From Dehalococcoidia bacterium (GTDB lineage: Bacteria; Chloroflexota; Dehalococcoidia; Lucifugimonadales; Lucifugimonadaceae), in NCBI GenBank assembly GCA_028285005.1, contig JANQQP010000037.1:206308-270307 (forward strand): a stretch of 64,000 nt of DNA, read 5' to 3'. Below, in pieces: positions 54,710 to 64,000 of this stretch (the stretch's first letter is position 1; each line of letters starts with the position of its first letter). The position numbers and the translations under genes are program-made. A model generated the notes under the pieces. That model was not told where the DNA came from. It searched no databases and saw only the letters and a program-made list of their open reading frames with translations.

Positions 54710-57106
54710 ATGACACAAGAGATAAACAAATTTGAGATTGAGGTAGGCGGTCGAATCCTTGAACTGGAGACCGGCCGAGTCGCCCATCAGGCGGGCGGAG
54801 CAGTCACCGTCAGGTATGGAGACACTCTGCTTCTATGCACCGCAACAGGCTCGAAGAAGCCTCGTGAGGGCGTCGACTTCCTCCCGCTAACGATCGATGT
54901 TTCGGAGCGCGCATATGCCGCCGGCAAGCTGCCCGGTGGCTTCTTCAAGCGGGAAGGACGTCCTGGCACCGAGGCCATCCTGGCTGCACGGTTGTGTGAC
55001 CGGCCTCTTCGTCCGCTGTTCCCGAAGGACTACCACAACGAAACGCAGATCATCACCACCGTGATGTCTGCGGACCGAGTAAACCCGCACGCCGCCCTCG
55101 GCATTGTCGGCGCATCCGCAGCTCTCACCATCTCGGACATACCGTTCGATGACCCGGTAAGCGCCTGTGTGATCGGCCTCGTCGACGGCGAACTGGTAGT
55201 CAACCCCACGTACCAGGAGCTGCAGGAAAGCCTTCTGGACCTCACGGTCGCTGGCACCGCCGACGCCATCATGATGGTCGAGGCCGGAGCCAAGATCGTC
55301 AGTGAAGAGGTGCTGCTGGACGCTCTAGAGCTGGCTCAGGAAGTGAACGGCGCAATCGTCGAGCTGATCCGCGAGATGCAGGAGAAGGTCGGCAAGGCGA
55401 AGTGGGGAGTGACGCCAAAGACCGACGCCGAAAAGGCAGCGGCCGAGGCCGCACGGGCACACATCGGCGACAAACTAAAGGAAGCGCTGAAGCTCCCCGG
55501 CGGCAAGCAAGACCGCATCGACGCTATCGACAAGATCGGTGATGACGCCATCGCAGCCCTCGGTGAGGAGCACGACGCCGGCGCTGTGAAGTCGACTTTC
55601 TACTCCATGGAGAAGGAAGCGGTACGGGAAGCGATTCTTGAAGAAGGCAGGCGACCGGACGGTCGTACGCTGACCGACATCCGGCCTCTTAACTCCGAGG
55701 TTGGCTATCTGCCAAGAGTTCACGGCTCGGCTATATTCACCCGAGGCGAGACACAGATCATGAACGCTGTCACCCTCGCATCTGCGGGCGAACGGCAGCG
55801 GCTCGACACCTATGGTCCCGAAGAAGAAAAGTTCTTCATCCACCACTACAACTTCCCGCCCTTCTCAACGGGTGAAGTTGGTCGCTACGGCTTCACGGGC
55901 CGCCGCGAAGTGGGCCACGGAGTCCTGGCCGAACGGGCGCTGCAGGCCGTAATTCCGAGTCAGCAGGAGTTCCCGTACACGATTCGCTCCGTCTCGGAGG
56001 CGCTCGCCTCGAACGGCTCCACGTCCATGGCCAGCGTGTGCTCCGGCTGTCTTGCGCTTATGGACGCCGGAGTTCCCATCAAGGCTCCGGTTGCCGGAAT
56101 CGCCATGGGACTAATCACCGGTGAGGCTGGTAAGTACGCGGTCCTCACCGACATCCAGGGAGCGGAAGACCACTCCGGTGACATGGACTTTAAGGTGGCC
56201 GGGACATCCGAGGGCGTGACGGCGCTTCAGATGGACATCAAGGTGAAGGGAATCACCTTTGAGATCATGCGAGAGGCTCTGGAGCAGGCGAAAGCAGCCC
56301 GCCTCGAGATCCTCGAGCACATGGCCGGCACACTCACAGCGCCACGTTCAGACTTGAGCGAGTTCGCCCCAAGGATGATGTCCCTCAACATCCCGACAGA
56401 CAAGATCGGTGCGCTCATCGGCCCCGGAGGCTCAGTCATCCGCGGCCTGATCGACGAGTACGGCGTTTCAATAGATGTCGACGACGACGGTGTTGTCGTG
56501 ATCGGCTCGCCAGATCGCGAGAACGCAGACAAGGCCAAGGCCGCGGTCGAGATGCTCACCAGAGACATCGAGGTTGGACAGGTCTACAAGGGCAAGGTCG
56601 TTCGCATCATGCCGTTCGGCGCGTTCGTACAGCTGATCCCTGGCAAGGACGGCATGGTCCACATCAGCGAGCTCAGTGAAGACCGAGTGCCGGACGTCGA
56701 GTCCGTCGTGCAGATCGGCGACGAGCTCGAAGTCATGGTGATCAAGGTCGACCACATGGGCCGAGTCGATCTCTCAGCCCGCGCAGTGCTCGAGCAGAGC
56801 AAGGCGGGTGAAGTGCGCGACGACAAGGAGTGGGCGGAGAAGTTCGAGCGTCGTGACCGCCGAGACGGAGACCGTGGAGACCGAGGCGGTGACCGCGGTG
56901 GCGACAGGCGCGGAGGCAGACGCGATGGCCGGCGTGGTGGCGGCGGTGGTGGATACGACCGGGGCCCGCGAGACCGTGGTCCCAGGGACCGCAACGGCGA
57001 CAGAGACGACGATGACCGGGGTGATCGCGGCGGACGTCGTGGTGGCCGTCGGCCGATTGGCGGTTTCGACGGTGAGCGGCGTGTCGGCCCGCCGAGAAGG
57101 CGTTAG
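54710..57106 (+). CDS. pnp: Polyribonucleotide nucleotidyltransferase with Arg/Gly/Asp-rich tail
   Basis: A 798-residue phosphorolytic 3'-5' exoribonuclease. Two RNase PH domains (GRPGTEAILAARLCDRPLRP, and FFIHHYNFPPFSTGEVGRYG with SSSMASVCS-type NGSTSMASVC), a helical linker, a KH domain (GALIGPGGSVIRGL) and an S1 domain (GKVVRIMPFGAFVQL) are in order. The last 90 or so residues are an RGG/RDD tail (GDRGGDRGGDRRGGRRDGRR and similar) absent in E. coli PNPase (711 residues). Such tails bind RNA and can promote condensate formation in other proteins; that role here is inference. Confidence 0.96.
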   Translation: MTQEINKFEIEVGGRILELETGRVAHQAGGAVTVRYGDTLLLCTATGSKKPREGVDFLPLTIDVSERAYAAGKLPGGFFKREGRPGTEAILAARLCDRPLRPLFPKDYHNETQIITTVMSADRVNPHAALGIVGASAALTISDIPFDDPVSACVIGLVDGELVVNPTYQELQESLLDLTVAGTADAIMMVEAGAKIVSEEVLLDALELAQEVNGAIVELIREMQEKVGKAKWGVTPKTDAEKAAAEAARAHIGDKLKEALKLPGGKQDRIDAIDKIGDDAIAALGEEHDAGAVKSTFYSMEKEAVREAILEEGRRPDGRTLTDIRPLNSEVGYLPRVHGSAIFTRGETQIMNAVTLASAGERQRLDTYGPEEEKFFIHHYNFPPFSTGEVGRYGFTGRREVGHGVLAERALQAVIPSQQEFPYTIRSVSEALASNGSTSMASVCSGCLALMDAGVPIKAPVAGIAMGLITGEAGKYAVLTDIQGAEDHSGDMDFKVAGTSEGVTALQMDIKVKGITFEIMREALEQAKAARLEILEHMAGTLTAPRSDLSEFAPRMMSLNIPTDKIGALIGPGGSVIRGLIDEYGVSIDVDDDGVVVIGSPDRENADKAKAAVEMLTRDIEVGQVYKGKVVRIMPFGAFVQLIPGKDGMVHISELSEDRVPDVESVVQIGDELEVMVIKVDHMGRVDLSARAVLEQSKAGEVRDDKEWAEKFERRDRRDGDRGDRGGDRGGDRRGGRRDGRRGGGGGGYDRGPRDRGPRDRNGDRDDDDRGDRGGRRGGRRPIGGFDGERRVGPPRRR

Positions 57107-57127
57107 ACTGCGGCTTCAGGAGGCCAA

Positions 57128-57955
57128 GTGCCTGTGGCTGAGTCAACACAGATCAAAGTAGCAGTCAGTGGCGTGTTGGGCCGGATGGGTTCAACCGTCC
57201 TGGCTGCTGTAGCTAGCGACCCCGAAACCGTCCCGGTCGGTGGCGCAGACCCTGCGGCTTCCGATTCGACGATCGCCGATCCGGCCACTGGCGAAGCGCT
57301 TCCTCTGCGAGCCAGTCTCGCAGATCTGATAGCGGATGCCGAACCTGACGTGGTGGTCGACTTCTCGAACGCCGAAGGGGCTCGAGCAACCTTCAAGGCC
57401 TGCGCTCCAGCCGGAGTTGCAGTCGTTTCGGGTTCGACCGGTCTCAGCGACGCTGATCTCGAAGAGGTGCAGGCGCTTGCCAGTCAGCACAGCGTCGGCA
57501 TCATCTCGGCTTCCAACTTCGCACTCGGCGCAGTGCTGCTCGGGCACCTCGCCGGAATAGCATCGCAGTACTTCGACTACGCTGACCTGATCGAGTCTCA
57601 CCACGAAGCCAAAGTCGACGCGCCGTCAGGCACAGCACTTTCGATCGCTCAGGCCATGGCCGAGGGCAAAGGTAGAAGATTCACACAGAATGTCGCCGAA
57701 AAACAGACACTCGCCGGTACCCGCGGCGGTGACTTTGAAGGTATAAATGTGCATAGTGCCCGCATGCCGGGCCGAGTTGCACGACACGAAGTCGTATTCG
57801 GCGGAACAGGTCAGACACTCACAATGATCCACGACTCGATAAATCGAGAGAGCTTCATGCCCGGCGTCCTGCTGGCTGTAAAGCGCGTCGTCACCCAGGA
57901 CGGCTTGATTGTGGGACTCGACCGCGTGCTCGGGCTGGACAAGCTCAAGCCGTAG
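57128..57955 (+). CDS. dapB: 4-hydroxy-tetrahydrodipicolinate reductase
   Basis: A 275-residue enzyme of lysine and diaminopimelate biosynthesis. The nucleotide-binding GVLGRMGSTV near the N-terminus, VVDFSNAEG, and the active-site ESHHEAKVDAPSGTAL (His pair, Lys) are present. GTG start at 57128, with AGGAGG about 5-8 nt upstream. It lies 21 bp after pnp and opens the dapB-asd-dapA group. Confidence 0.96.
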   Translation: MPVAESTQIKVAVSGVLGRMGSTVLAAVASDPETVPVGGADPAASDSTIADPATGEALPLRASLADLIADAEPDVVVDFSNAEGARATFKACAPAGVAVVSGSTGLSDADLEEVQALASQHSVGIISASNFALGAVLLGHLAGIASQYFDYADLIESHHEAKVDAPSGTALSIAQAMAEGKGRRFTQNVAEKQTLAGTRGGDFEGINVHSARMPGRVARHEVVFGGTGQTLTMIHDSINRESFMPGVLLAVKRVVTQDGLIVGLDRVLGLDKLKP

Positions 57956-58131
57956 GGCGGCGCGGACCGCGGCACACCCGCAACGCGACCAGCCCGTAAA
58001 CTTCTCTTCAGTCATCAACCTTCCGGATGCGGTCAGTGGCTCTTGTCACTCGTGCGTCCGGCCCATCAACCTCGAAAGCTCTGCGACTGTCCGCACTCCC
58101 GGACCGCCCGCCAGAGACCAGGAATCCTGAA

Positions 58132-59184
58132 ATGAATAGCTCAGACTTGACAATCGCAATCGTCGGCGCAACCGGCGCAGTCGGACGTATCGCGCTCGAA
58201 CTGCTCGCTGATCGAAACCATCCTGCAGAGAAGATCGTGGCGATGGCCTCGTCTCGCTCAGCCGGTAAGAAGGTCACTTATGCCAACACGGAACTCACCG
58301 TAGTCGAGGCAACCCCGGACGCCTTCAACGGCACGGACGTGGCGTTTATCTCCGCAAGCTCAGAAGTGAGCAAGCGTCTTGCTCCTGAGGCCGTGAGCCG
58401 CGGCGCTCTCGTGATTGACGACGGATCTGCATTCCGCATGGAGGAATCGGTCCCGCTTGTTGTGCCGGAGGTCAACGGCGTTGATGTCGAATGGCACGAA
58501 GGCATCATCTCGATCCCGAACTGCACAACCACGCCACTCGTGATGGTGCTCGACGCGCTACGGGCGATCTCGCCCATGACAGCGGTCACGGTGTCGACCT
58601 ATCAGTCGGTCACGGGCACGGGAGCTGCAGCGGAGATCGAGTTACTCACTCAGTCCCGTGCTGTCCTCGATAGCGAAGACGTCGTGATCGAGCAGTATCC
58701 GCATCAGATCGCCTTCAACGTGTTGCCGCAGGTGGACGACTTCCTCTCCAACGGCTACACAAAGGAAGAGGACAAGATGCTGAACGAGTCGCGCAAGATC
58801 CTGCATGAGCCGGGTCTTAGACTCTCCTCTACGTGCGTGCGCGTTCCGGTTCAGGTATCGCATAGCGAGTCTGTGGCCGTCGAATTCCAGGATGCCGTCA
58901 GCCCAGAGGAAGCCCGTGACGCACTTGCCAAGACGGCGGGAATCGTACTGGTGGACGAGCCGGGCAACAGTGTCTACCCTATGCCACTCAAGGCGGCAGG
59001 TGCAGATGAAGTGTTCGTTGGGCGTATACGGACCGATATCGCCCACGACACTGGACTAAGCCTGTGGCTGTCTTGCGACAACCTGCGCAAGGGCGCCGCG
59101 TTGAACGCGCTACAGATCCTTGATGAGGTGCTGAAGCGAAACGTCCTAAAGCCGTCGAGGCAGGCGGCAAACAGCCGGGCGTAA
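58132..59184 (+). CDS. asd: Aspartate-semialdehyde dehydrogenase
   Basis: A 350-residue enzyme that reduces aspartyl phosphate in the lysine/threonine/methionine route. NADP-binding IVGATGAVGRIAL opens the protein; the nucleophile Cys131 is in SIPNCTTTP and a catalytic-type His is in RVPVQVSHSESV. The ATG at 58132 is chosen because AGGA lies 8 nt upstream; the upstream frame is implausible as protein. It sits between dapB and dapA, consistent with one transcript. Confidence 0.95.
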   Translation: MNSSDLTIAIVGATGAVGRIALELLADRNHPAEKIVAMASSRSAGKKVTYANTELTVVEATPDAFNGTDVAFISASSEVSKRLAPEAVSRGALVIDDGSAFRMEESVPLVVPEVNGVDVEWHEGIISIPNCTTTPLVMVLDALRAISPMTAVTVSTYQSVTGTGAAAEIELLTQSRAVLDSEDVVIEQYPHQIAFNVLPQVDDFLSNGYTKEEDKMLNESRKILHEPGLRLSSTCVRVPVQVSHSESVAVEFQDAVSPEEARDALAKTAGIVLVDEPGNSVYPMPLKAAGADEVFVGRIRTDIAHDTGLSLWLSCDNLRKGAALNALQILDEVLKRNVLKPSRQAANSRA

Positions 59185-59213
59185 CTTCATCAACCAGCGA
59201 ATCGGATAGCGAT

Positions 59214-60116
59214 ATGGCAACTCCAGGACGACTTCTAACAGCGATGGTCACACCGTTCACTGAGAACGGCGAGGTCAACTACGCGCAGGCACGGCGGCTC
59301 GCAACCGCGTTGCTCGACTCCGGCTCAGATGGGCTCGTGATTGGCGGCACCACAGGCGAGGCGCCGTCCATGAGCGCAGACGAACGGCTAAGGCTCTTCG
59401 ATGAGGTTAAGCAGGAGATCGGTGAGCGCGGCGCGGTAGTCGCAGGCACGACGGACAACAACACCCTCGGATCGATCGAGCTTTCGAAGGAGGCGGAACG
59501 CGTGGGCGTCGATGCCTTGTTGCTCACTGTCCCCGCATACAACAAGCCGCCGCAGGAAGGTCTGTATCAGCACTTCAAGACGATCGCTGACAGCGTCAAC
59601 ATCCCGGGCATCCTCTACAACGTGCCGAGCCGGACCGCGCTGAACATGACCGCTGAAACAACGCTCAGGCTCGCCGAGATCGACAACATCATCGGCGTCA
59701 AAGAGGCATCTAGCGACCCAGGCCAGATCACGCAGGTGATTGACGGGGCGCGAGACGGCTTCAATGTCTGGAGCGGCAACGACGACGAGACATTCTCGAT
59801 CATGTGCACAGGCGGCTTCGGCATCGTGTCTGTAGCTAGCAACATCATCGGCACTCAGATCAAGCAGATGATGGGGTTGATACTTGAGGGTGATGTCGCG
59901 GCTGCGGCGCGAGAACACAGGCGACTGTTGCCGTTCTTCCAGGCGATCTTCTGGGTCACCAATCCGATTCCGATCAGATACGCGCTGCTGCGCCACGGCT
60001 TCGAGGCCGGCCCTCCGCGGCTGCCAATGATCCCGGCACCAGCTGATTTCAGGGCGAAGTTCGACCCGGTGATGGACCAGTACAAGATGGATCTGCCGGT
60101 CGGCGTTCCCGCCTGA
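59214..60116 (+). CDS. dapA: 4-hydroxy-tetrahydrodipicolinate synthase
   Basis: A 300-residue TIM-barrel enzyme that condenses pyruvate with aspartate semialdehyde. The GGTTGEAPSMSADERLRL motif, the active-site Tyr in LYNVPSRTALNM and the Schiff-base Lys in IGVKEASSD are all intact, unlike the paralogue at 26 kb. It follows asd by 29 bp and ends with a strong terminator. Confidence 0.96.
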   Translation: MATPGRLLTAMVTPFTENGEVNYAQARRLATALLDSGSDGLVIGGTTGEAPSMSADERLRLFDEVKQEIGERGAVVAGTTDNNTLGSIELSKEAERVGVDALLLTVPAYNKPPQEGLYQHFKTIADSVNIPGILYNVPSRTALNMTAETTLRLAEIDNIIGVKEASSDPGQITQVIDGARDGFNVWSGNDDETFSIMCTGGFGIVSVASNIIGTQIKQMMGLILEGDVAAAAREHRRLLPFFQAIFWVTNPIPIRYALLRHGFEAGPPRLPMIPAPADFRAKFDPVMDQYKMDLPVGVPA

Positions 60117-60140
60117 TCTGTTGTAGCGAAACGAACCATT

Positions 60141-60176
60141 GAAGAAGGGTCGCCACCGAGCGACCCTTCTTCTTTG
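60141..60176 (+). terminator. Terminator after dapA
   Basis: A perfect 13-bp stem (60141-60153 with 60160-60172) with a short loop, followed by TTTG. The loop and stem are unmistakable; the U run is short. Confidence 0.82.
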
Positions 60177-60207
60177 TAGAACCATTCATAGGAAGAGGTA
60201 AGAAAAC

Positions 60208-61032
60208 ATGCCGCTGGATGAGCAACGTCAGGCGAACCTGGACGGCTGGGACCAGCGTGCGCAGGTGCATGCAGAGTCGAAGTTCTACGATCTGCAGCGG
60301 TACATTGACACCCCCGACCACCTGAGCAGCACGGTCGAGTTTGATAGGACAGAACTCGGCGACGTATCCGGCAAATCGCTGCTGCACCTGCAATGCCACA
60401 TCGGCACCGACACGATTTCATGGGCGCGGCTTGGCGCGGCCGTTACGGGCGCAGACTTTTCACCGGCATCGGTCGAGCAGGCAAGGAAGTTGAGCCGGGA
60501 ATCAGGCACACCTGCGCGGTTCGAGGTTGCGGAACTCTACGACACGCCAAACGTCATCGACGAACAGTTTGACATCGTCTACACAGGCGTCGGAGCCTTG
60601 ACCTGGCTGCCCGATATCAAGGGATGGGCGAAGGTTGTATCGCAGATGCTTAAGCCAGGAGGAACCTTCTACATAAGAGACGGCCATCCGATGGCTGGTG
60701 CGATTGATGATGGACGAGATGACGAACTGCTGGTCGTCGACTACCAGTACTTCGAAACAGAGGAAGGAATGCAGTTCGAGGGCGACGGCACCTACACCGA
60801 CGGACCGCCCATTTCTCAGCGAGTGCACTATGAATGGAACCACGGTCTCGGGGAGATCGTCACAGCGTTGATCAACAACAGCCTGCGAATCGAGCTTTTA
60901 CATGAGCACACCTTCGCAGAGTTCAAGGCGTTCCCGGCCTGCATTCACGTCGGTGATGGTCGTTGGCAATTGCGAGATCGGAACGAACGCTTGCCGTTAA
61001 TGTTCTCAATTCGCGCCGCGAAAACGACCTGA
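60208..61032 (+). CDS. SAM-dependent methyltransferase (class I)
   Basis: A 274-residue class I methyltransferase. Motif I reads LLHLQCHIGTDTISWARLG, motif II-like ADFSPASVEQARKLS follows, and VYTGVGALTWLPD and KPGGTFYIRD complete the fold. The substrate is unknown; the conserved N-terminal NLDGWDQRAQVHAESKFYD is shared with a group of uncharacterised methyltransferases. GAGG lies about 9-12 nt ahead of the ATG at 60208. Stands alone between the dapA terminator and yvcK. Confidence 0.88.
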   Translation: MPLDEQRQANLDGWDQRAQVHAESKFYDLQRYIDTPDHLSSTVEFDRTELGDVSGKSLLHLQCHIGTDTISWARLGAAVTGADFSPASVEQARKLSRESGTPARFEVAELYDTPNVIDEQFDIVYTGVGALTWLPDIKGWAKVVSQMLKPGGTFYIRDGHPMAGAIDDGRDDELLVVDYQYFETEEGMQFEGDGTYTDGPPISQRVHYEWNHGLGEIVTALINNSLRIELLHEHTFAEFKAFPACIHVGDGRWQLRDRNERLPLMFSIRAAKTT

Positions 61033-61226
61033 TCCAGTCGCTGCCTAGCAGCCACATTCGGATTGCCTTCACACACCCTGTGCGTAAGCACTATTGCACC
61101 GTGAACGACGTAGGAATACGGTTTTCTCGCACGGCAGATTACTATGGATGTTGCAGCACGTTCATGCCGTGACACTCTTCGGTCCGCCTTGCCGCGGCTC
61201 GAACGCATTGTGAGGAAATCCGAAAC

Positions 61227-62219
61227 GTGAGGGCGATGAGCGAACCCAGAGTTGTTGTGATCGGTGGCGGTAGCGGCTCAGCAGTACTGCTGGCCGGACT
61301 GAAGCAGCACACACCGAACATCACCGCGATCGTCAGCATGTTCGACAGCGGCGGCAGCACCGGCATTCTGCGCGAAGAGTTCGGCTATCCGCCCTTCGGC
61401 GACATCAGGCAGTGCCTGGTTGCGCTGGCCGGGAACGATCAGAAAGCCGATGCTCTTCGTTCGGCATTCGATTTCCGCTTTCACTCAGACAGCAGCCTGA
61501 ACGGCCACAGCGTCGGCAACCTTGTGCTCGCCGCGCTCACCAGTGCACTGGATTCAGGGGTTGTTGGAGCCATCTCAGAGCTATCGCGAATGCTCGAGAT
61601 CACCGGCCGTGTCATACCGGTCACGCTCGAAGATGCTCAGCTATGCGCAGAGCTCGAGAATGGCACAGTGGTCGTTGGGGAATCGAACATCGATCAGCGA
61701 GGTGAAGAGACTCCTCCTATAAAGAGAGTCTTTCTCGACCGCCAAGTGAAGGCCAATCCGGACGCGCTCTCGGCTATTGCCGAAGCCGACGTCATCGTGC
61801 TCGGTCCTGGCGACCTCTACACCAGCGTCACTCCGAACCTGCTCGCTTCCGGAATTCCGCAGGCGCTGCACTCTGCGAACGCGCCGCTGGCCTATGTTTG
61901 CAACGTGATGACGAAGCTCGGAGAGACGTCGGGCTACGACGCGGCGCGCTTCACTGAAGTGGTCTTCTCATACCTCGGAGGCATCAAGCTCAAGTACGCC
62001 ATCGTGAACACTCAGACCGTTCCCGAAGACGTGCAGGCGCGGTACAAGACTGAAGGCGCGGAGCCGGTCGACCCGGACGGAGAGAAGCTGCTCGACTACG
62101 CAGAGAACGTCATGAATGAGGCGCTGCTGAACCTCGGCCCGCCTGTTCGGCATGACAGCGAACGCCTTGCAGACCTCGTGATTGATCTTGCGAAGAAGGC
62201 TGCGCCTGAGCCAGCCTGA
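61227..62219 (+). CDS. yvcK: YvcK/CofD-family protein (gluconeogenesis factor type)
   Basis: A 330-residue protein with the GGGSGSAVLLAGLKQ nucleotide-binding start and the family-typical MFDSGGSTGILREEFGYPPFGDIRQC and VLGPGDLYTSVTPNLL. YvcK proteins bind UDP-sugars and affect peptidoglycan and carbon metabolism; related CofD proteins make F420 precursors, so CofD-like activity is the main alternative. GTG at 61227 is used; an ATG at 61236 is possible. It is convergent with purA, 8 bp apart. Confidence 0.88.
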   Translation: MRAMSEPRVVVIGGGSGSAVLLAGLKQHTPNITAIVSMFDSGGSTGILREEFGYPPFGDIRQCLVALAGNDQKADALRSAFDFRFHSDSSLNGHSVGNLVLAALTSALDSGVVGAISELSRMLEITGRVIPVTLEDAQLCAELENGTVVVGESNIDQRGEETPPIKRVFLDRQVKANPDALSAIAEADVIVLGPGDLYTSVTPNLLASGIPQALHSANAPLAYVCNVMTKLGETSGYDAARFTEVVFSYLGGIKLKYAIVNTQTVPEDVQARYKTEGAEPVDPDGEKLLDYAENVMNEALLNLGPPVRHDSERLADLVIDLAKKAAPEPA

Positions 62220-62227
62220 CCTGAGCG

Positions 62228-63595
<1,368 letters not shown>

Positions 63596-63601
63596 GAACG
63601 G

Positions 63602-63610
63602 ATTATACCA
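63602..63610 (-). promoter_or_regulatory. Promoter of purA (extended -10)
   Basis: Minus-strand TGGTATAAT: a perfect TATAAT at 63602-63607 preceded by the TG of an extended -10. The -35 region is weak, as often with extended -10 promoters. Start of transcription near 63595. Confidence 0.6.
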
Positions 63611-63758
63611 GCGCGCTGCGAAACGACCACCGGGATGGCGGTGTCGGGGACAATTAAGTGAGTCTGATTGTGGTCTTCAGGAAGCCGGAGGGTTCGCCAA
63701 CTCGCTAACCGAGATCTGGCGATTTCTTGTCAGGCGCTGAAACCGCCGGGTTTTGCTG

Positions 63759-63788
63759 TTGACTGTGGAGACCGGCGCGAGAGATACT
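63759..63788 (+). promoter_or_regulatory. Promoter of the 23S rRNA transcript
   Basis: -35 TTGACT (63759-63764) and -10 GATACT (63783-63788) at 18 bp spacing, about 130 bp ahead of the 23S 5' end. The leader contains CACCTTAAAAAGTGAAG, similar to boxA-type antitermination sites in rRNA leaders; NusB is encoded in this window. Confidence 0.55.
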
Positions 63789-63918
63789 ATCTGTTACGCC
63801 CAAAACGGGCGGGGCCGTTCGCGGCCTCCGGAGCCGCTTTCTGCGGTACCGGAAAGCACCTTAAAAAGTGAAGAGAGATTCTGCATTCTCCGAGATCATG
63901 TAGGTGATTCCTTAGTGT

Positions 63919-64000
63919 GGTTCAAGCTACTAAGGGCTCATGGGGGATGCCTTGGCGTTAAGAGCCGATGAAGGGCGTAGCAAGGCTGCGATAAGCCCCG
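63919..64000 (+). rRNA. rrl: 23S ribosomal RNA, 5' end (runs off the window)
   Basis: The sequence from 63919 has the 23S start: GGTTCAAGCTACTAAGGGCTC, then GGATGCCTTGGC, AGCCGATGAAGG and GCTGCGATAAGC, all in the order found at the 5' end of bacterial 23S rRNA. The 5' position is by homology and is good to a few bases. No 16S gene or spacer tRNA lies upstream; the nearest gene is divergent purA, 400 bp away. Confidence 0.95.

Noticed and set aside
63668..63871. Apparent ORF upstream of the 23S gene
   Set aside because: It covers the rRNA promoter and leader, has no ribosome site, and its product looks like random sequence.

Overview
The window is a dense, GC-rich bacterial chromosome segment made almost entirely of housekeeping genes. 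I saw no insertion sequence, prophage, CRISPR array, toxin-antitoxin pair or defence island. Several traits together suggest a Chloroflexota bacterium of the Dehalococcoidia/SAR202 kind: a 23S rRNA gene with its own promoter and no 16S gene beside it, a fused acetyl-CoA carboxylase beta-alpha subunit, a HemQ-type haem protein, two dapA-family genes, and unusually many TTG start codons. This placement is inference, because no 16S sequence is present.

Layout. 1-1.0 kb: thiG (cut by the left edge), read leftwards under a promoter, TPP riboswitch and terminator. 1-12.8 kb: a D-2-hydroxyacid dehydrogenase and a HAD phosphatase, then a long leftward series: accDA fusion, ftsK and rnj (overlapping), a type-4 uracil-DNA glycosylase, and the yceD-rpmF-fabD-nusB-acpP group. 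12.9-16.7 kb: acyl-CoA dehydrogenase (leftward) and ruvC-ruvA-ruvB (rightward). 16.7-20.5 kb: a two-gene ABC exporter. 20.8-25.1 kb: a GNAT acetyltransferase and a peptide-type ABC importer (binding lipoprotein and two permeases, no ATPase genes). 25.1-32 kb: a zinc-ribbon membrane protein, a dapA paralogue, and a siroheme sulfite/nitrite reductase behind a structured leader with a terminator; then a glyoxalase-fold protein, a small membrane protein, HemQ and a phosphotransferase. 32-34.6 kb: 7Fe ferredoxin, an unusual IscA-like protein, an Lrp/AsnC regulator, BioY. 34.6-40.2 kb: aspS, tig, clpP, clpX. 40.2-49.3 kb: a formyltransferase, xseB, xseA, a membrane protein, then the leftward group dprA-topA-xer-aroQ-efp. 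49.4-49.7 kb: two tRNA-Ser genes. 49.8-54 kb: glmU, a possible 26-residue ORF, a CBS/CorC membrane protein and a collagen-like lipoprotein. 54.2-61 kb: rpsO, pnp (with an RGG-like tail), dapB-asd-dapA and a methyltransferase. 61.2-64 kb: yvcK, purA (leftward, with an attenuator-like leader) and the 5' end of the 23S rRNA.

Functional links. accDA, fabD, acpP and BioY (biotin supply for the carboxylase) serve fatty-acid synthesis. asd, dapA and dapB are adjacent steps of the diaminopimelate/lysine route. ruvABC, dprA, topA, xseAB, the Xer recombinase, FtsK and the uracil glycosylase cover DNA repair, recombination and chromosome segregation. tig-clpP-clpX form a protein quality-control cluster. 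rpsO-pnp and rnj handle ribosome assembly and RNA decay.

The points most worth a second look are the leader upstream of the sulfite reductase, the attenuator-like purA leader, the isolated 23S gene, disordered tails on trigger factor and PNPase, a clamp-binding-like tail on the uracil glycosylase, and a palindromic repeat between topA and xer. No wholly new system was evident; the novelty is mostly at the level of RNA leaders and protein tails.
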